Shown: positions 50,881 to 61,601, counted from the first letter of the stretch. The stretch is 64,000 nucleotides of DNA from Dethiobacter sp. (GCA_020725465.1 DYEY01000024.1:1-64000); one strand, 5' to 3'. Numbers and translations: made by a program. The notes: generated by a model from the letters alone, not told the origin.

Positions 50881-52263
50881 TTGAAGGAAGATGTGACGGC
50901 GGTTATACTGGCGGCCGGGGAAGGCAAAAGGATGAAATCAGGTTTGCCCAAGGTGCTGCACTCTTTCCTGGGCCGCACGCTCCTGGAACACGTGATGGCC
51001 GCGGCGCTCCCTGTCAGCCGCAACCAGGTGGTGGTGATAGGGCGCGGTGGGGAGGCGGTAATGGCTGCCCTGGGGGAAGGCGTCACCTATGCCTGGCAGG
51101 AAAAGCAGCTTGGCACCGGCCATGCCGTAATGCAGGCGCTGCCGCACCTGCCCGCAGAAGGGACGGTGCTTATCCTATATGGTGATGTGCCGCTTCTGGA
51201 TACAGCCACGCTAAAGAAGCTTTTGGCCCACCACCACAGCGGAGGGTTCGCCGCCACCGTACTGACCGCCCGCGTACCGGATGCCACGGGATACGGCCGC
51301 ATTGTGCGGTCAGAGTCCGGCAGCCTTTTAAATATAGTTGAGGAGAAAGATGCTACGGCAGCGGAGAAGGATATTGGGGAGATTAACACCGGCACTTATG
51401 CCTTTGCAGCGGCAGCGCTCCGGGAGGCGCTGGGGGGAATTGGCCAGGACAATACACAGGGAGAATATTATCTCACAGACTGTATCGGGGTACTGGTCAA
51501 AAAAGGATATAACGTAGCGGCCCACCTCATGCCTGACTACAGGCTGGCTCTGGGCGTCAATGACCGGAAGCAGCTGGCGGAAGCGGCGGCTCTTATGCGC
51601 GACAGGATTAACAGCGGGCTGATGGCGGAGGGAGTAACCATAAACGATCCCTCCTCCACTTACGTCGATGTTACTGTGAGCGTGGGGGGCGATACTGTCC
51701 TTTTGCCAAACACTATCCTTTCCGGTCGTACCACGGTGGGTGAAAGGTGTACCATTGGCCCCTTCACCGAGATAAGCGACTCCCGGTTGGGCAATGGTGT
51801 TGTGGTCCGCCATTCGGTGGTCAGCGGCTCTGTTCTGGAAGATGGTGTTACGGTGGGCCCCTTTGCGCACCTGCGCCCGGAAACACGCCTGGGACGCCAC
51901 GTTAAAGTTGGGGATTTTGTGGAAATCAAGAAATCTGAGGTGGGAGAGGGCAGTAAAATTCCCCACTTGTCCTATGTGGGCGATGCGGTGGTGGGGAAAA
52001 GTGTCAACCTGGGAGCGGGGGCTATCGTAGTAAACTATGACGGCCGCAAAAAATACGAAACGCAAATCGACGACGGAGCATTTGTGGGGTGCAACAGCAA
52101 CCTGGTGGCCCCGCTTCACATCGGCAAAGGAGCTTTTGTGGCCGCCGGGTCCACGGTTACCAGGGATGTTCCCCCGGGAGCGCTGGCCCTGTCGCGGGCC
52201 GAGCAGGTAAACAAACCGAATCTGGCCCGGCGGTTTTTAAAGAAAGAACCCGGTGAAAAATAG
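50881..52263 (+). CDS. glmU: Bifunctional UDP-GlcNAc pyrophosphorylase / glucosamine-1-phosphate acetyltransferase
   Basis: Makes UDP-GlcNAc for cell wall synthesis in two steps. The 460-residue protein has the uridylyltransferase motif [28 protein letters not shown], then a left-handed beta-helix of hexapeptide repeats (residues 250-430) with AYVGD-type [18 protein letters not shown] and the C-terminal tail. TTG 50881 lies 8 bases after GCGAGG and gives the normal start; earlier in-frame codons lie in the spoVG terminator region. Confidence 0.96.
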   Translation: MKEDVTAVILAAGEGKRMKSGLPKVLHSFLGRTLLEHVMAAALPVSRNQVVVIGRGGEAVMAALGEGVTYAWQEKQLGTGHAVMQALPHLPAEGTVLILYGDVPLLDTATLKKLLAHHHSGGFAATVLTARVPDATGYGRIVRSESGSLLNIVEEKDATAAEKDIGEINTGTYAFAAAALREALGGIGQDNTQGEYYLTDCIGVLVKKGYNVAAHLMPDYRLALGVNDRKQLAEAAALMRDRINSGLMAEGVTINDPSSTYVDVTVSVGGDTVLLPNTILSGRTTVGERCTIGPFTEISDSRLGNGVVVRHSVVSGSVLEDGVTVGPFAHLRPETRLGRHVKVGDFVEIKKSEVGEGSKIPHLSYVGDAVVGKSVNLGAGAIVVNYDGRKKYETQIDDGAFVGCNSNLVAPLHIGKGAFVAAGSTVTRDVPPGALALSRAEQVNKPNLARRFLKKEPGEK

Positions 52264-52337
52264 GTAACGGCAGGAATCGGCATCTTTTTGGTAGAAACTA
52301 CATACAGTACCGGATAAACCACTGGGAGGTAAAGTGC

Positions 52338-53282
52338 GTGTATCGAGGGCGTAAATTAAAAATCTTCAGTGGCACAGCCAACCTGCGCCTGACCCAGGAA
52401 ATCGTGGAACACCTGGGGGTGCCGCTGGGCGTGGCCGAAGTGAAGCGCTTCAGTGACGGAGAGATTGCTATTTACATCGGGGAAAGCGTGCGCGGCGCGG
52501 ATGTTTTTATAGTGCAGCCCATCAGCTGCCCGGCCAATGAAAACCTGATGGAGCTGTTAATTATGATGGACGCGGTCAAGCGCGCTTCGGCCAAGAGTAT
52601 AAACACGGTGCTTCCCTATTACGGCTATGCCCGGCAGGACCGTAAAACCCGCGCCCGTGATCCTATCACCGCCAAGTTGGTGGCTGATCTGCTGACCGCC
52701 GCCGGCGCCCAGAGGGTTATTGCCATGGATCTGCATGCCGGCCAGATCCAGGGTTTTTTTAATATTCCGGTGGACCACCTCCTCAGCCTGCCCATCCTGG
52801 CCAAATATTTTGAGCAAAAGGGGCTGGAGGAGGGCGTCGTGGTTTCCCCGGATATGGGTGGGGTAACCAGGGCACGCGAGCTGGCGGAGCGGCTCCACCT
52901 GCCGCTGGCCATCATAGACAAGCGGCGGCCTGAGCCCAATGTGTCCGAAGTTATGAGCATCATCGGCAATGTCAGGGGCAAATCGGTTATTATGATAGAT
53001 GATATTATTGACACGGCGGGGACTATAGCCCAGGGCGCCCAGGCGCTAATGGAATACGGCGCCAGGGAAGTTTATGCCTGTTGCACCCACCCTGTCCTTT
53101 CCGGGCCGGCGCTGGAGCGCCTGGAGCGTTCACCGGTAAAAGAACTGGTTGTCACCAACACCATTCCGGTGCCGCCGGAAAAACAGCTGGAAAAGATACG
53201 TGTTTTGTCTGTCGCCTCTCTGATTGGCGATGCCATTATCCGCATTCATGAAGAACTGTCGGTGTCCAAGCTTTTTGACTGA
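52338..53282 (+). CDS. prs: Ribose-phosphate pyrophosphokinase
   Basis: Makes PRPP from ribose 5-phosphate and ATP for nucleotide, His, Trp and NAD synthesis. The 314-residue protein has [23 protein letters not shown], the [10 protein letters not shown] flexible-loop region, [12 protein letters not shown] and the PRPP-binding [15 protein letters not shown] 52338 has GGGAGGT upstream. Order glmU-prs-ctc-pth matches Bacillus. Confidence 0.98.
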   Translation: MYRGRKLKIFSGTANLRLTQEIVEHLGVPLGVAEVKRFSDGEIAIYIGESVRGADVFIVQPISCPANENLMELLIMMDAVKRASAKSINTVLPYYGYARQDRKTRARDPITAKLVADLLTAAGAQRVIAMDLHAGQIQGFFNIPVDHLLSLPILAKYFEQKGLEEGVVVSPDMGGVTRARELAERLHLPLAIIDKRRPEPNVSEVMSIIGNVRGKSVIMIDDIIDTAGTIAQGAQALMEYGAREVYACCTHPVLSGPALERLERSPVKELVVTNTIPVPPEKQLEKIRVLSVASLIGDAIIRIHEELSVSKLFD

Positions 53283-53337
53283 CTGGACTATGCTCCGGCC
53301 GTTAGGGTATAATACCGGGAAAAAAGGAGGACCAGAA

Positions 53338-53979
53338 ATGGAAAGTGTGCAAGTCCGGGCAAAGATAAGGCCGGTTTCCGGCAAGGGTACTCTCAGGCGG
53401 CTCCGCAGCGAAGGCTTTGTTCCAGGTATTGTTTATGGCAGGGGAAAGGAAGCGGTACCGGTGGCGGTAAACGGAAAGGACCTGGCCGGTGTTCTGGCAT
53501 TGCCTACCGGGATGAATACATTGATTGACCTGGCTGTGGGCAAAGAGAGGGATACGGTCATAATAAAGGACCTGGCTAGGGAGATCCTGTTCCGGGAGCG
53601 CTACAGCCATGTGGATTTCCTGCGGATTTCCCTGGCAGAGAAGATTACGGTTCAGGTGCCTGTCCACCTCACCGGAGAACCTGAAGGGGTGAAGGAGGGG
53701 GGGATTCTCCAGCAGGCTATGCGGGAGCTGACAGTGAAGTGTTTGCCTGCAGACATACCCGAACAGATAGAGCTGGATGTGAGTAACCTGGCTGTGGGGG
53801 AGAGCCTGACTGTGGCAGATCTTAAGGTAGGCGGCGATATGGAGATAGTAAGCGATCCGTCCGAGCTGGTGGTGACGGTGCTGGCCCCGAGAGCTGCCGG
53901 GGAAGAACCGGCGGAAGCGGGAGCGGAGGTGGAAACCGGGCGACCGGAAGAGGACAGGGAAAACGGGGAAGAGAGCTGA
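53338..53979 (+). CDS. rplY: Ribosomal protein bL25, Ctc form
   Basis: The 5S rRNA-binding protein bL25 in its long (TL5/Ctc) form, a general stress protein in Bacillus. The 213-residue product has an N-terminal 5S-binding domain (LRSEGFVPGIVYGRG) and a C-terminal beta domain (VQVPVHLTGEPEGVKEGG; CLPADIPEQIELDVSNL). The acidic tail (EPAEAGAEVETGRPEEDRENGEES) is typical. ATG 53338 has AAAGGAGG upstream. A TATAAT lies at 53309-53314, but no good -35 is visible. Confidence 0.95.
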   Translation: MESVQVRAKIRPVSGKGTLRRLRSEGFVPGIVYGRGKEAVPVAVNGKDLAGVLALPTGMNTLIDLAVGKERDTVIIKDLAREILFRERYSHVDFLRISLAEKITVQVPVHLTGEPEGVKEGGILQQAMRELTVKCLPADIPEQIELDVSNLAVGESLTVADLKVGGDMEIVSDPSELVVTVLAPRAAGEEPAEAGAEVETGRPEEDRENGEES

Positions 53980-53985
53980 AAAACC

Positions 53986-54546
53986 GTGATTATTGTTCTG
54001 GGGCTCGGTAATCCGGGTCCCCGCTACCTTTTAACACGGCATAATATTGGGTTTCGGGTGATAGACACCCTGGCCGCGCAGTACCGGATACCCCTTTATA
54101 AGGCCGGGTACCATTCTTATTTCGGCCGGGGGCAGGCTGGCGGATCAGAAGTGCTGCTGGCCAAGCCCATGACCTATATGAACCGCAGCGGTCTGGCCGC
54201 TCTGGCTTTGTGCCGGGCATTTAACGTGCCGACCTCCGCATTGCTGGTTGTTTATGATGATCTGGACCTGCCCCCGGGTAAAATACGGTTGCGGCCGCGG
54301 GGCGGCAGCGGCGGGCATAAAGGGCTGGAATCGGTTATCTGTCACCTGCGCAGTGAAGAATTTCCCCGCCTGCGTATAGGTATTGGCCGGCCGCAGGGAC
54401 AGGACGCCGCCGGTTATGTTCTGGCAGAGCTGTCGGAGGAAGAAATTCTGGAGCAGGAAGTTGTTCTGAAGGCAGCGGCGGAGGCGGTGACGGTATTTGT
54501 CCGCGAAGGGATAAACACCGCCATGAATCTTTTTAATAACAGGTGA
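53986..54546 (+). CDS. pth: Peptidyl-tRNA hydrolase
   Basis: Recycles tRNA from prematurely released peptidyl-tRNA; called spoVC in Bacillus. The 186-residue enzyme has VLGLGNPGPRYLLTRHNIGF with the catalytic histidine, KPMTYMNRSG and the GGSGGHKGLESVI loop. GTG 53986 begins 6 bases after ctc. A 115-base gap without clear signals separates it from pheA. Confidence 0.97.
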   Translation: MIIVLGLGNPGPRYLLTRHNIGFRVIDTLAAQYRIPLYKAGYHSYFGRGQAGGSEVLLAKPMTYMNRSGLAALALCRAFNVPTSALLVVYDDLDLPPGKIRLRPRGGSGGHKGLESVICHLRSEEFPRLRIGIGRPQGQDAAGYVLAELSEEEILEQEVVLKAAAEAVTVFVREGINTAMNLFNNR

Positions 54547-54661
54547 GAGGGCTTTTTATTTTTTTGAAATTAACTGTATTTTAAATATACCTGCAGCAGT
54601 TTCCAACCGCCCCGCAACCCTGCCCGGTGCCGCTTGGGGCTGGCGAAAGGTGGTTTCGGCA

Positions 54662-55519
54662 ATGACAAAAATAGCATACCTTGGCCCGCGGGGAACTTTT
54701 TCCGAGGAAGCGGCGCTTCGTTTTGCCCGGTGCCTGCCCGTGCCTGCTGGCATGGTGCCTCTACCTGCCATTGAGGATTGTGCCGAGGCGGTAACCGAGG
54801 GCAGGGCCGATTTTACTGTGGTCCCGGTGGAAAACTCCCTGGAGGGGGCGGTTCATGCCACCCTTGACCTGCTTGCCGGCACCTCCCTTGTTATCTGTGC
54901 CGAGTTGATAGTCGACATCGAGCACCACCTGCTGTCCACAGGAAGCAGGCTCCACGACATCAGGCAGGTTCTCTCCCATCCCCAGGCACTGGCGCAGTGC
55001 CGCCGGTACCTGCGTGCTAATTTGCCCGATGCCCTGGTTATTCCCACCGCCAGTACCGCGGAGGCAGCAGCGCGGGTGGTAGCTATGGGAGCCGCTGCAG
55101 CGGCGATCGGCAGCCTTCATGCCGCAATATATTATGAGCTGAAAGTGCTGGCTTCCTCAATCCAGGACAACGGCAGCCAGACCCGCTTTATTGTGCTTAC
55201 TAAAAACGGCTCTGTACCGGGGAGGCCGGAAAAAACTTCACTGCTCTTTTCCATTAGGGACGGTCCCGGCAGCCTGTTCAGAGTTCTGGCTGCCTTTGCC
55301 GCTCACGGGGTCAACCTGACCCGTATTGAGTCGCGGCCTGCCAAAAGACAACTGGGAGATTACCTGTTTTTTGTGGACCTGGCAGGCGCCGCGGGAGAAG
55401 AGAGAGTGGAGGGCGCCCTCCGTGACGCCTCACCGGAGACGGTAATGTTAAAGGTCTTGGGCTCTTACCCCGTCCTGCCACAGGGCGGCCAGTCCAAAAT
55501 TCCCAGTTCCGGCTCCTGA
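54662..55519 (+). CDS. pheA: Prephenate dehydratase
   Basis: Converts prephenate to phenylpyruvate in phenylalanine synthesis. The 285-residue protein has YLGPRGTFSEEAA, the catalytic-domain VPVENSLEGAVHATLDLL and the C-terminal ACT domain with FAAHGVNLTRIESRP, the phenylalanine-sensing motif. ATG 54662 has AAAGGTGG 8 bases upstream. It interrupts the Bacillus pth-fin order. Its stop precedes a forespore-type promoter by 12 bases. Confidence 0.95.
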   Translation: MTKIAYLGPRGTFSEEAALRFARCLPVPAGMVPLPAIEDCAEAVTEGRADFTVVPVENSLEGAVHATLDLLAGTSLVICAELIVDIEHHLLSTGSRLHDIRQVLSHPQALAQCRRYLRANLPDALVIPTASTAEAAARVVAMGAAAAAIGSLHAAIYYELKVLASSIQDNGSQTRFIVLTKNGSVPGRPEKTSLLFSIRDGPGSLFRVLAAFAAHGVNLTRIESRPAKRQLGDYLFFVDLAGAAGEERVEGALRDASPETVMLKVLGSYPVLPQGGQSKIPSSGS

Positions 55520-55530
55520 GTTTAGGCTTT

Positions 55531-55561
55531 TGCATACTGTGGCCAAACCCTGTCCATACTA
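55531..55561 (+). promoter_or_regulatory. Sigma-F/sigma-G promoter before the PrsW-like and fin genes
   Basis: TGCATA (55531-55536), 18-base spacer, and a perfect CATACTA (55555-55561). It is the best-matching sporulation promoter in the window and predicts forespore expression of the next two genes. Confidence 0.75.
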
Positions 55562-55592
55562 AGGGGACAGAAATGTACGGAGGTCTGCCGCA

Positions 55593-55976
55593 GTGTTTCT
55601 TGCCGCCGGCTTGTTGGCGGCGGCCGTTTCCTTTGCCGCAAACCGTTTCCTGTTTAGGAGATTAGGTAACGCGTCACTGGTGGTGCCCATACCTCTGGTG
55701 GAAGAAGCCACCAAGACCGTTTCTGCCCTCTGGCTGGGTGCCGGTATTTTCCATACCCACTTGTTTTTTGGCCTGGTTGAAGCGGCGCTGGAATGGCGCC
55801 GCAGGCAAAACGGGGTGATGGCCGCGCTGCTTTCCGCTGCCAGCCATTGTGTCTTCGGCCTGTTGGCTTCTGCTGTTCACCGGGAAACAGGGGTGCCGGC
55901 ATTTGGCATACTGGCTTCTTTTTCGGTACATGCGGCGGTAAACACTATGGTACTGCTCCGTGCGGCCAAGAGGTGA
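55593..55976 (+). CDS. Short PrsW-like membrane protein, putative intramembrane protease
   Basis: A 127-residue protein with about four membrane segments. PLVEEATKT (E37, E38, K41), FFGLVEAALE (E63) and SHCVFG (H85) resemble the EExxK, FxxxE and His motifs of PrsW-type glutamic intramembrane proteases, but the protein is much shorter than Bacillus PrsW and the match is by eye. GTG 55593 has GGAGG 10 bases upstream. It starts just after a sigma-F/G promoter and ends 5 bases before fin, so the two are likely co-expressed in the forespore. The substrate is unknown. Confidence 0.6.
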   Translation: MFLAAGLLAAAVSFAANRFLFRRLGNASLVVPIPLVEEATKTVSALWLGAGIFHTHLFFGLVEAALEWRRRQNGVMAALLSAASHCVFGLLASAVHRETGVPAFGILASFSVHAAVNTMVLLRAAKR

Positions 55977-55981
55977 CAGGC

Positions 55982-56209
55982 ATGCTGTTAACATGGGTTT
56001 GCCGCAGCTGCAAAGATAAGCTGGCAAGTATGGCGATCAGGCAGGATGACCCGCGGGTGGCGGCGTTGACGTCCCAGGCAGGGGAAGATATAATAGAGTA
56101 CGGACCAACGGGTGACCTGACTATCCGCATCCTGTGCGAAGACTGTCTGGAGGCCCTAACGGCGGATGAACCCGAAATCACCTTTGTGCGGGCGCCGGAA
56201 CTGCACTGA
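55982..56209 (+). CDS. fin: Anti-sigma-F factor Fin family protein
   Basis: A 75-residue zinc-ribbon protein. Fin (YabK) in Bacillus shuts off sigma-F so that sigma-G can take over. It has CRSCKDKLAS at the start and ILCEDCLEAL near the end, giving two CxxC pairs; the intermediate GEDIIEYGPTGDL fits the family. ATG 55982 follows AGAGGTGAC. It lies directly before mfd as in Bacillus, and is expected to be made under the sigma-F/G promoter at 55531. Confidence 0.88.
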   Translation: MLLTWVCRSCKDKLASMAIRQDDPRVAALTSQAGEDIIEYGPTGDLTIRILCEDCLEALTADEPEITFVRAPELH

Positions 56210-56306
56210 AAATCCGGGCCCGCAGCATAGGTACGGTCTTGTCCGGAGGACAAGGCCTATTTGATTTTGGCCGGTGGGATTTTGGCCTGTCACTGGGGGT
56301 ATTGTG

Positions 56307-59300
56307 GTGGTATTGAAAAAAGTGGCCGCCGAGCTGCTCACTTTGCCTCAGCTTAGCGGCTTTTTCGGGAGCCCTGACCGCAAAAACACCTGGCCGCGGT
56401 TAATCTTTGGCCTGGACGGCAGCGCCCGGGTAATGATGATGGCGGCTGTGCGCCTCCGTCTTGGTTGCCCCCTTTTGATTATCGCGCCGGACCAGGGACG
56501 CGCTGAGCGGATCCTGGAAGATATGTCAGCCATTTTCAGCGAGGAAAATGTAATAGGTTTTCCGGGCAGGGAACTGCTGTTCGGCTACAGCCTCCTTTCC
56601 AGCAGCACGGAGACTGAGCGGCAAAGAGCATTTTGCCTGGCCCGTATGGCGGCTGGGCAGGTTGGCGTGGTGGTGACCACAGTGGCGGCTACCCTGGGCC
56701 GGGTGATGCCGCCGGAGCGGTTTAACCAGTTCAACCTGACAGTGGAGACCGGCCAGGAGTGGGAGCTGGAAGAATTGTTGCGCCGCCTGCTGGAGGCAGG
56801 ATACGAAAGAGTGGAGATGGTGGAGCAGGCCGGCCAGGTTTCCCTGCGCGGCGGCATACTGGATGTGTTTGGTATTGGCAGCGCCTCTCCCTTCCGGCTG
56901 GAGTTTTTCGGCGACCAGGCAGAATCAATACGGCAGTTTGATGTGTCCAGCCAGCGCTCCACACTGAAACTGGATTCCCTTACCATTACGCCGGCGCGGG
57001 AAATGGTGGTGGGGGAGCGGGAACGGAAGGCGGCAGTCTCGCTTCTTGAACAGGAGCTGGCTTTGTTAAAACAGGGCAATGCCGGTTCGGTAGCGGCGGT
57101 GCGCAAAAGGGAAAAATGCGCTGAAATCCTGGAGAAGGTGCGCGAACAGTCATATTTTCCCGGTATAAACCAGTACCTTCCCTATTTCTACAGCGAGCCC
57201 GCCTCTCTTTTGGATTACTTGCCCCAGGACGGGCTTATTCTGCTGGACGACCCGCAGCGCTGCCTTCAGGAGGCAAAACAGCTTGCCTCTGAGCTGAGAG
57301 AGGCACAAAGCACCCTTTTTGCTCAGGGGGAACTGCTGTCAGGCCAGGCCAGCCTTACCTGTGATTTCGATGCACTGCTTAAAGCGGTTCCGCGCCGGGT
57401 GTTATCTTTCTCTTTGTTTTCCCAGCCGGCACTCAGCGGCTTACCATACCGCAGGAGCGTTGCTGTGGCGGCCAAACCGGTACCGCGTTTCTACGGCCAG
57501 TGGGAGATGTTCTTAAGCGAGGTGGCCGGGTGGCGTAAAGCAGGGTACAGGACAGTTATTCTCACTTCTTCCCGGGACAAAAGCACCGGCATAGCCGGGA
57601 TTCTGTCAGACCGGCAGATTCCCGCTTACTATACCCTCTCTGAGCCGGACCTGGCAGCACGCTCCGTGGTAATACTGCACGGGCTGCTGGAAAGCGGCTT
57701 TATTTTCCCCGAAGTGGGCCTGGCTGTGCTGACAGAGCAGGATGTCCTGCCCCAGCGGAAAAAAAAGCGCCGTTTCCGGGAAAAAGAGGGCATAAGGGTA
57801 GGAGACTACCACCAGCTGACAACCGGGGATTTTGTGGTGCACGAGCAGCACGGCATCGGCCAGTACCTGGGAGTGCGCACCCTGGAGGTGGGCGGAGTCA
57901 GCCGCGATTACCTGCTTATCCAGTATGCCGGAGATGATAGGCTCTATATACCGGTGGAGCAAATGGATGCGGTCCGCAAATACATCGGGGTGGAAGGGAA
58001 AAAGCCCAAACTCTATGCGCTGGGCGGTGGTGAGTGGAGCCGGCTCAAGGCCAGGGTCCAGGCTTCTGTCCGGGAGCTGGCCAGGGAGCTCCTGGCCCTA
58101 TACGCTGCCAGGGAAACGGTACCTGGCTTTCCCTTCCCCCCTGACAGCCACTGGCAGAGCGGGTTTGAGGCCGCTTTTCCTTACGAAGAGACTCCGGATC
58201 AGCTGCAGGCTGCAGACGAGGTAAAGCGTGACATGGAAAGACCGCGGGCGATGGACCGCCTGCTTTGCGGCGATGTTGGTTACGGCAAGACGGAAGTAGC
58301 GCTCCGGGCCGCCTTCAAAGCGGTAATGGCCGGGAAGCAGGTGGCTTTCCTGGTGCCCACCACCATCCTTGCCCAGCAGCACTTCCGCAACTTTAAGGAG
58401 AGACTCCAGGATTTTCCCGTTAACGTTGATGTGCTCAGCCGCTTCCAGTCGCCGGCGGAACAGAAGGCCATACTGCAGGGACTGAGCCGGGGAACCACAG
58501 ATATAGTGGTGGGTACGCACCGGCTCCTTTCCGCCGATGTACGCTTTCATGACCTGGGTCTCCTGGTGGTGGACGAGGAACAACGTTTCGGCGTGCGCCA
58601 CAAGGAGAAAATCAAGATGCTTAAACAAAACGTAGATGTTCTGACTATGACAGCCACGCCCATCCCCCGTACACTGCATATGTCTTTGGTAGGCGTCCGG
58701 GATATGAGCGTTATTGAAACTCCTCCCGAAAACCGCTACCCGGTCCAGACCTACGTGCTGGAATATTCCGACGCCCTGGTCAGGGAGGCGGTGCAAAGGG
58801 AAGTGAGCCGTGGCGGCCAGGTCTACTTCGTGCACAACCGCGTGCAATCCATTGAGAAATGGGCGCAAAAGCTGAGAAAGCTGCTGCCTGACATCAAAAT
58901 AGCGGTGGCTCACGGACAAATGGCTGAAGAACGGCTGGAGAAGGTTATGCTGGATTTTCTGGAGGGGGAATACGACCTGCTCCTGTCCACCACCATTGTG
59001 GAAGCAGGTCTTGACATTCCCAATGTAAACACCATTATAATCCATGATGCTGATAAATTCGGCCTTTCCCAGCTTTACCAGCTACGCGGCCGGGTCGGCC
59101 GTTCCAGCCGGGTAGCGTACTGCTACCTGACATACCAGAAAGACAAGGTGCTGACCGAAGTTGCTGAAAAAAGGCTGCAGGCTATCAAAGAGTTCACGGA
59201 ACTGGGATCCGGCTTTAAAATAGCGCTGAGAGACCTGGAAATACGCGGTGCTGGCAACATTCTTGGCCCGGAGCAGCACGGATTTATGATGAGCGTGGGT

Positions 59301-59840
59301 TTTGATTTATATGTCAAGCTCCTGGAGGAAGCCATCAGCATGTACAGGGGCGAACTCCGGGAGAAGAAACCGGTGCCGCGGGTGGAAATCAGTGTTGACG
59401 CTTATTTGCCTTCCACCTATATTTCCGACACCCGCCAGAAGATTGTCTTTTACCAGAAAGTCGCTTCCCTGGAAAGCCTGGAAGAGGCAGATGAAATAAG
59501 AGAAGAGCTGGCCGACCGCTTCGGCCCTTTGCCCCCGGCCGCCGCCAACCTGCTTAACGTTGCCGCCCTTAAGATCCTGGCAGCAGAAATCGGTGTCGCC
59601 GCGGTGAGTGAAGAAAAAGGCCAGGTGCTGGTCCGGTTTTCCGGGGAGGCATCCCCGGATGGCGCCCTGCTCCTGCAGGCGGCGAGAACTCACCAGGGTC
59701 GGCTTACCTCCGCTGCGGGCAAGCAGCTGGTTTTGGCCCTGCGTCCGGCGGCCCGGGATCCCGGCACCCGGCTTGAATTCCTGCTGGAACTATTTAACGA
59801 GCTGAAAAAACTTGTCAGGGAGCGGAAAGCACAGGTATAA
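56307..59840 (+). CDS. mfd: Transcription-repair coupling factor Mfd
   Basis: Removes stalled RNA polymerase and recruits UvrA. The 1177-residue protein has the UvrB-like N-terminal region, the RNA polymerase interaction domain ([16 protein letters not shown]), a translocase with [16 protein letters not shown], the DEEQRFG box and TATPIPRTL, and a C-terminal regulatory region ([17 protein letters not shown]). Several GTG/TTG codons are possible; GTG 56307 lies 7 bases after GGGGG, and GTG 56304 or TTG 56313 remain alternatives. Confidence 0.96.
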   Translation: MVLKKVAAELLTLPQLSGFFGSPDRKNTWPRLIFGLDGSARVMMMAAVRLRLGCPLLIIAPDQGRAERILEDMSAIFSEENVIGFPGRELLFGYSLLSSSTETERQRAFCLARMAAGQVGVVVTTVAATLGRVMPPERFNQFNLTVETGQEWELEELLRRLLEAGYERVEMVEQAGQVSLRGGILDVFGIGSASPFRLEFFGDQAESIRQFDVSSQRSTLKLDSLTITPAREMVVGERERKAAVSLLEQELALLKQGNAGSVAAVRKREKCAEILEKVREQSYFPGINQYLPYFYSEPASLLDYLPQDGLILLDDPQRCLQEAKQLASELREAQSTLFAQGELLSGQASLTCDFDALLKAVPRRVLSFSLFSQPALSGLPYRRSVAVAAKPVPRFYGQWEMFLSEVAGWRKAGYRTVILTSSRDKSTGIAGILSDRQIPAYYTLSEPDLAARSVVILHGLLESGFIFPEVGLAVLTEQDVLPQRKKKRRFREKEGIRVGDYHQLTTGDFVVHEQHGIGQYLGVRTLEVGGVSRDYLLIQYAGDDRLYIPVEQMDAVRKYIGVEGKKPKLYALGGGEWSRLKARVQASVRELARELLALYAARETVPGFPFPPDSHWQSGFEAAFPYEETPDQLQAADEVKRDMERPRAMDRLLCGDVGYGKTEVALRAAFKAVMAGKQVAFLVPTTILAQQHFRNFKERLQDFPVNVDVLSRFQSPAEQKAILQGLSRGTTDIVVGTHRLLSADVRFHDLGLLVVDEEQRFGVRHKEKIKMLKQNVDVLTMTATPIPRTLHMSLVGVRDMSVIETPPENRYPVQTYVLEYSDALVREAVQREVSRGGQVYFVHNRVQSIEKWAQKLRKLLPDIKIAVAHGQMAEERLEKVMLDFLEGEYDLLLSTTIVEAGLDIPNVNTIIIHDADKFGLSQLYQLRGRVGRSSRVAYCYLTYQKDKVLTEVAEKRLQAIKEFTELGSGFKIALRDLEIRGAGNILGPEQHGFMMSVGFDLYVKLLEEAISMYRGELREKKPVPRVEISVDAYLPSTYISDTRQKIVFYQKVASLESLEEADEIREELADRFGPLPPAAANLLNVAALKILAAEIGVAAVSEEKGQVLVRFSGEASPDGALLLQAARTHQGRLTSAAGKQLVLALRPAARDPGTRLEFLLELFNELKKLVRERKAQV

Positions 59841-59841
59841 T
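59812..59841 (+). promoter_or_regulatory. Promoter of the PpiC lipoprotein gene
   Basis: TTGTCA (59812-59817), 18-base spacer, TATAAT (59836-59841), lying across the end of mfd. Confidence 0.6.
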
Positions 59842-59876
59842 AGAGGCATGCCCAAACATAAAAGGAGAGTGCATTC

Positions 59877-60821
59877 ATGTTAAATATAAGCAAAATAAAC
59901 CGGTGGCCGGTTGTCCTGCTGCTTGTTCTGGTTTTGCTGACCGCCGCGGGGTGTGGGAGCGCCAAAACTGTAGCCGAAATCAACGGCCAAAAAATCACCA
60001 GGGCGCAGTTTGATACCTATATTAACGCGCTTAAGCTGCTGCTGCCGCAGATAGAAGGAATGATGGCCGACAAATCAACCCGCTCCCTGCTTGAGCAAAA
60101 TATCCTGGAAACCATGATTGAAAACATATTAATCAAAAAAGTTGCTGCACAACGCAACGTCAGGGTATCCGCCGAAGAGCTGGAGGAAGACTATAAGACG
60201 GCGCGGGCCCAGATTGTGGCCATGTACGGTTCGGAAGAAGAATTTTTCCAAAAATTAAAAGAGCTGAAACTGAGTGAGCAGGATGTGAAAGAGCTGCTGG
60301 AAGTTTCAACTTATGTTGATAAGCTGTACGCCGATTTTTTGGCTGAAGCCGACGATGATGAAATCAGGGCCTTTCTCGCTGATAACCCTGAGTATGGGAT
60401 AATGCCTGCCATGATTGAACCAAGCCATATTCTGCTGGCCACCGAGGAAGAAGCGCTGGCGGTTCGGGAGCGGATACTGGCCGGTGAAGATTTTGGCGAC
60501 CTGGCTGAGGAGCTGTCCATTGAACCGGCGGCCAGGACGACCCGGGGTTACCTCGCTGTCAATGGCGAAATTGCTGTAAATGACCCTTACTGGGACAGAA
60601 CCTTTATGTCCGCCGCCGCTTCTTTGGCGGTGGGCGAACTTTCGGAGCCGGTCAAGACACAGTTCGGCTGGCACCTGATTATCCTTCACAGCAAAACCGA
60701 AGAGGTGGAGCTGCCTTTTGAGCAAGTCAGGGAGGCAGCGGCTGACGCTCTGGTAGCGGAAAAATTCGACGCCTTCCTGGATAACCTGCGCCGCCAGGCT
60801 GATATAAAAATCAGGCTTTAG
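59877..60821 (+). CDS. Peptidyl-prolyl isomerase lipoprotein, PrsA/SurA-like
   Basis: A 314-residue extracytoplasmic foldase. The N-terminus is a lipoprotein signal (VVLLLVLVLLTAAGC, Cys about residue 26). A SurA-N-like helical domain (VAEINGQKITRAQFDTYINALK) is followed by a PpiC parvulin domain (PSHILLATEEEALAVRERI; QFGWHLIIL) and a C-terminal helix. It probably helps secreted proteins fold outside the membrane. ATG 59877 has AAAGGAGAG upstream. Bacillus has no such gene between mfd and spoVT. Confidence 0.88.
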   Translation: MLNISKINRWPVVLLLVLVLLTAAGCGSAKTVAEINGQKITRAQFDTYINALKLLLPQIEGMMADKSTRSLLEQNILETMIENILIKKVAAQRNVRVSAEELEEDYKTARAQIVAMYGSEEEFFQKLKELKLSEQDVKELLEVSTYVDKLYADFLAEADDDEIRAFLADNPEYGIMPAMIEPSHILLATEEEALAVRERILAGEDFGDLAEELSIEPAARTTRGYLAVNGEIAVNDPYWDRTFMSAAASLAVGELSEPVKTQFGWHLIILHSKTEEVELPFEQVREAAADALVAEKFDAFLDNLRRQADIKIRL

Positions 60822-60848
60822 CTCTGCGGGGTGTGTACGGCACATAAA

Positions 60849-60879
60849 TGAATAAAACCTTCCCCCCTGATATATACTA
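60849..60879 (+). promoter_or_regulatory. Sigma-G promoter of spoVT
   Basis: TGAATA (60849-60854), 18-base spacer, TATACTA (60873-60879), one mismatch from the sigma-G consensus. spoVT is sigma-G-dependent in Bacillus. Confidence 0.75.
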
Positions 60880-60931
60880 TGACTGGAGGTTAAGACTGTA
60901 ATTGCGTGCAGAAAAAGGAGGGGAAGTCCGC

Positions 60932-61486
60932 TTGAAGGCAACCGGAATAGTTCGCCGAATCGATGATTTGGGACGTGTGGTAATTCCCAAAGAGATTCGC
61001 AGGACACTCAAGATCCGTGAAGGCGACCCTTTGGAAATTTTTGTCGACCGTGACGGCGAAGTGATCCTGAAAAAATATTCACCGATTGGTGAATTAGGCG
61101 ATTTTGCCCAGGAATATGCCGATTCTCTGTATGAGGCCATCGGTCATATCGCTTTGATCGCCGACAGGGATACTATTATCGCCGTAGCCGGCGCGCCAAA
61201 AAAGGAATTTATGAACAAGCCGCTTTCTCCTGCTGTGGAGAAAGTGATGGAGACACGTAAAAGTGCGCTTATCAATAACACGGCTGATCATAAATTCTAC
61301 AAAGAGGCGGAAGATGACGGGGCGGCCAAATTCACAGCAGAGGTAATCGCTCCCATTATCTCTGAGGGAGACCCCATCGGGGCCGTAATACTTGGCACCA
61401 GGGACAGGGATGTCAAAATGGGTGAGCTGGAAATCAAGCTGGTGGAAACTGCGGCCGGGTTCCTTGCCAAACAAATGGAACAGTAA
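60932..61486 (+). CDS. spoVT: Stage V sporulation protein T
   Basis: A forespore regulator that tunes sigma-G genes. The 184-residue protein has an AbrB-type DNA-binding domain (KATGIVRRIDDLGRVVIPKEIRRTL) and a C-terminal GAF-like domain (IALIADRDTIIAVAGAPK; GDPIGAVILGTRD) ending VETAAGFLAKQMEQ, very close to Bacillus SpoVT. TTG 60932 lies 9 bases after AAGGAGGG; an upstream in-frame start at 60902 is not supported. A sigma-G promoter precedes it. Confidence 0.97.
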   Translation: MKATGIVRRIDDLGRVVIPKEIRRTLKIREGDPLEIFVDRDGEVILKKYSPIGELGDFAQEYADSLYEAIGHIALIADRDTIIAVAGAPKKEFMNKPLSPAVEKVMETRKSALINNTADHKFYKEAEDDGAAKFTAEVIAPIISEGDPIGAVILGTRDRDVKMGELEIKLVETAAGFLAKQMEQ

Positions 61487-61498
61487 CCAGAGAGAGAG

Positions 61499-61528
61499 GA
61501 GCGGCACCGGCCGCTCTTCTGATTTTTC
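61499..61528 (+). terminator. Terminator of spoVT
   Basis: GAGCGGC and GCCGCTC pair around ACCG, then TTCTGATTTTT. Confidence 0.75.
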
Positions 61529-61601
61529 TGTCCTGCTGGTTATTTTGCCAGGCTGTGTTATAATAAAATGAGTTGTGGCCGGTTTGAGGGGAGGCGGAGG
61601 A

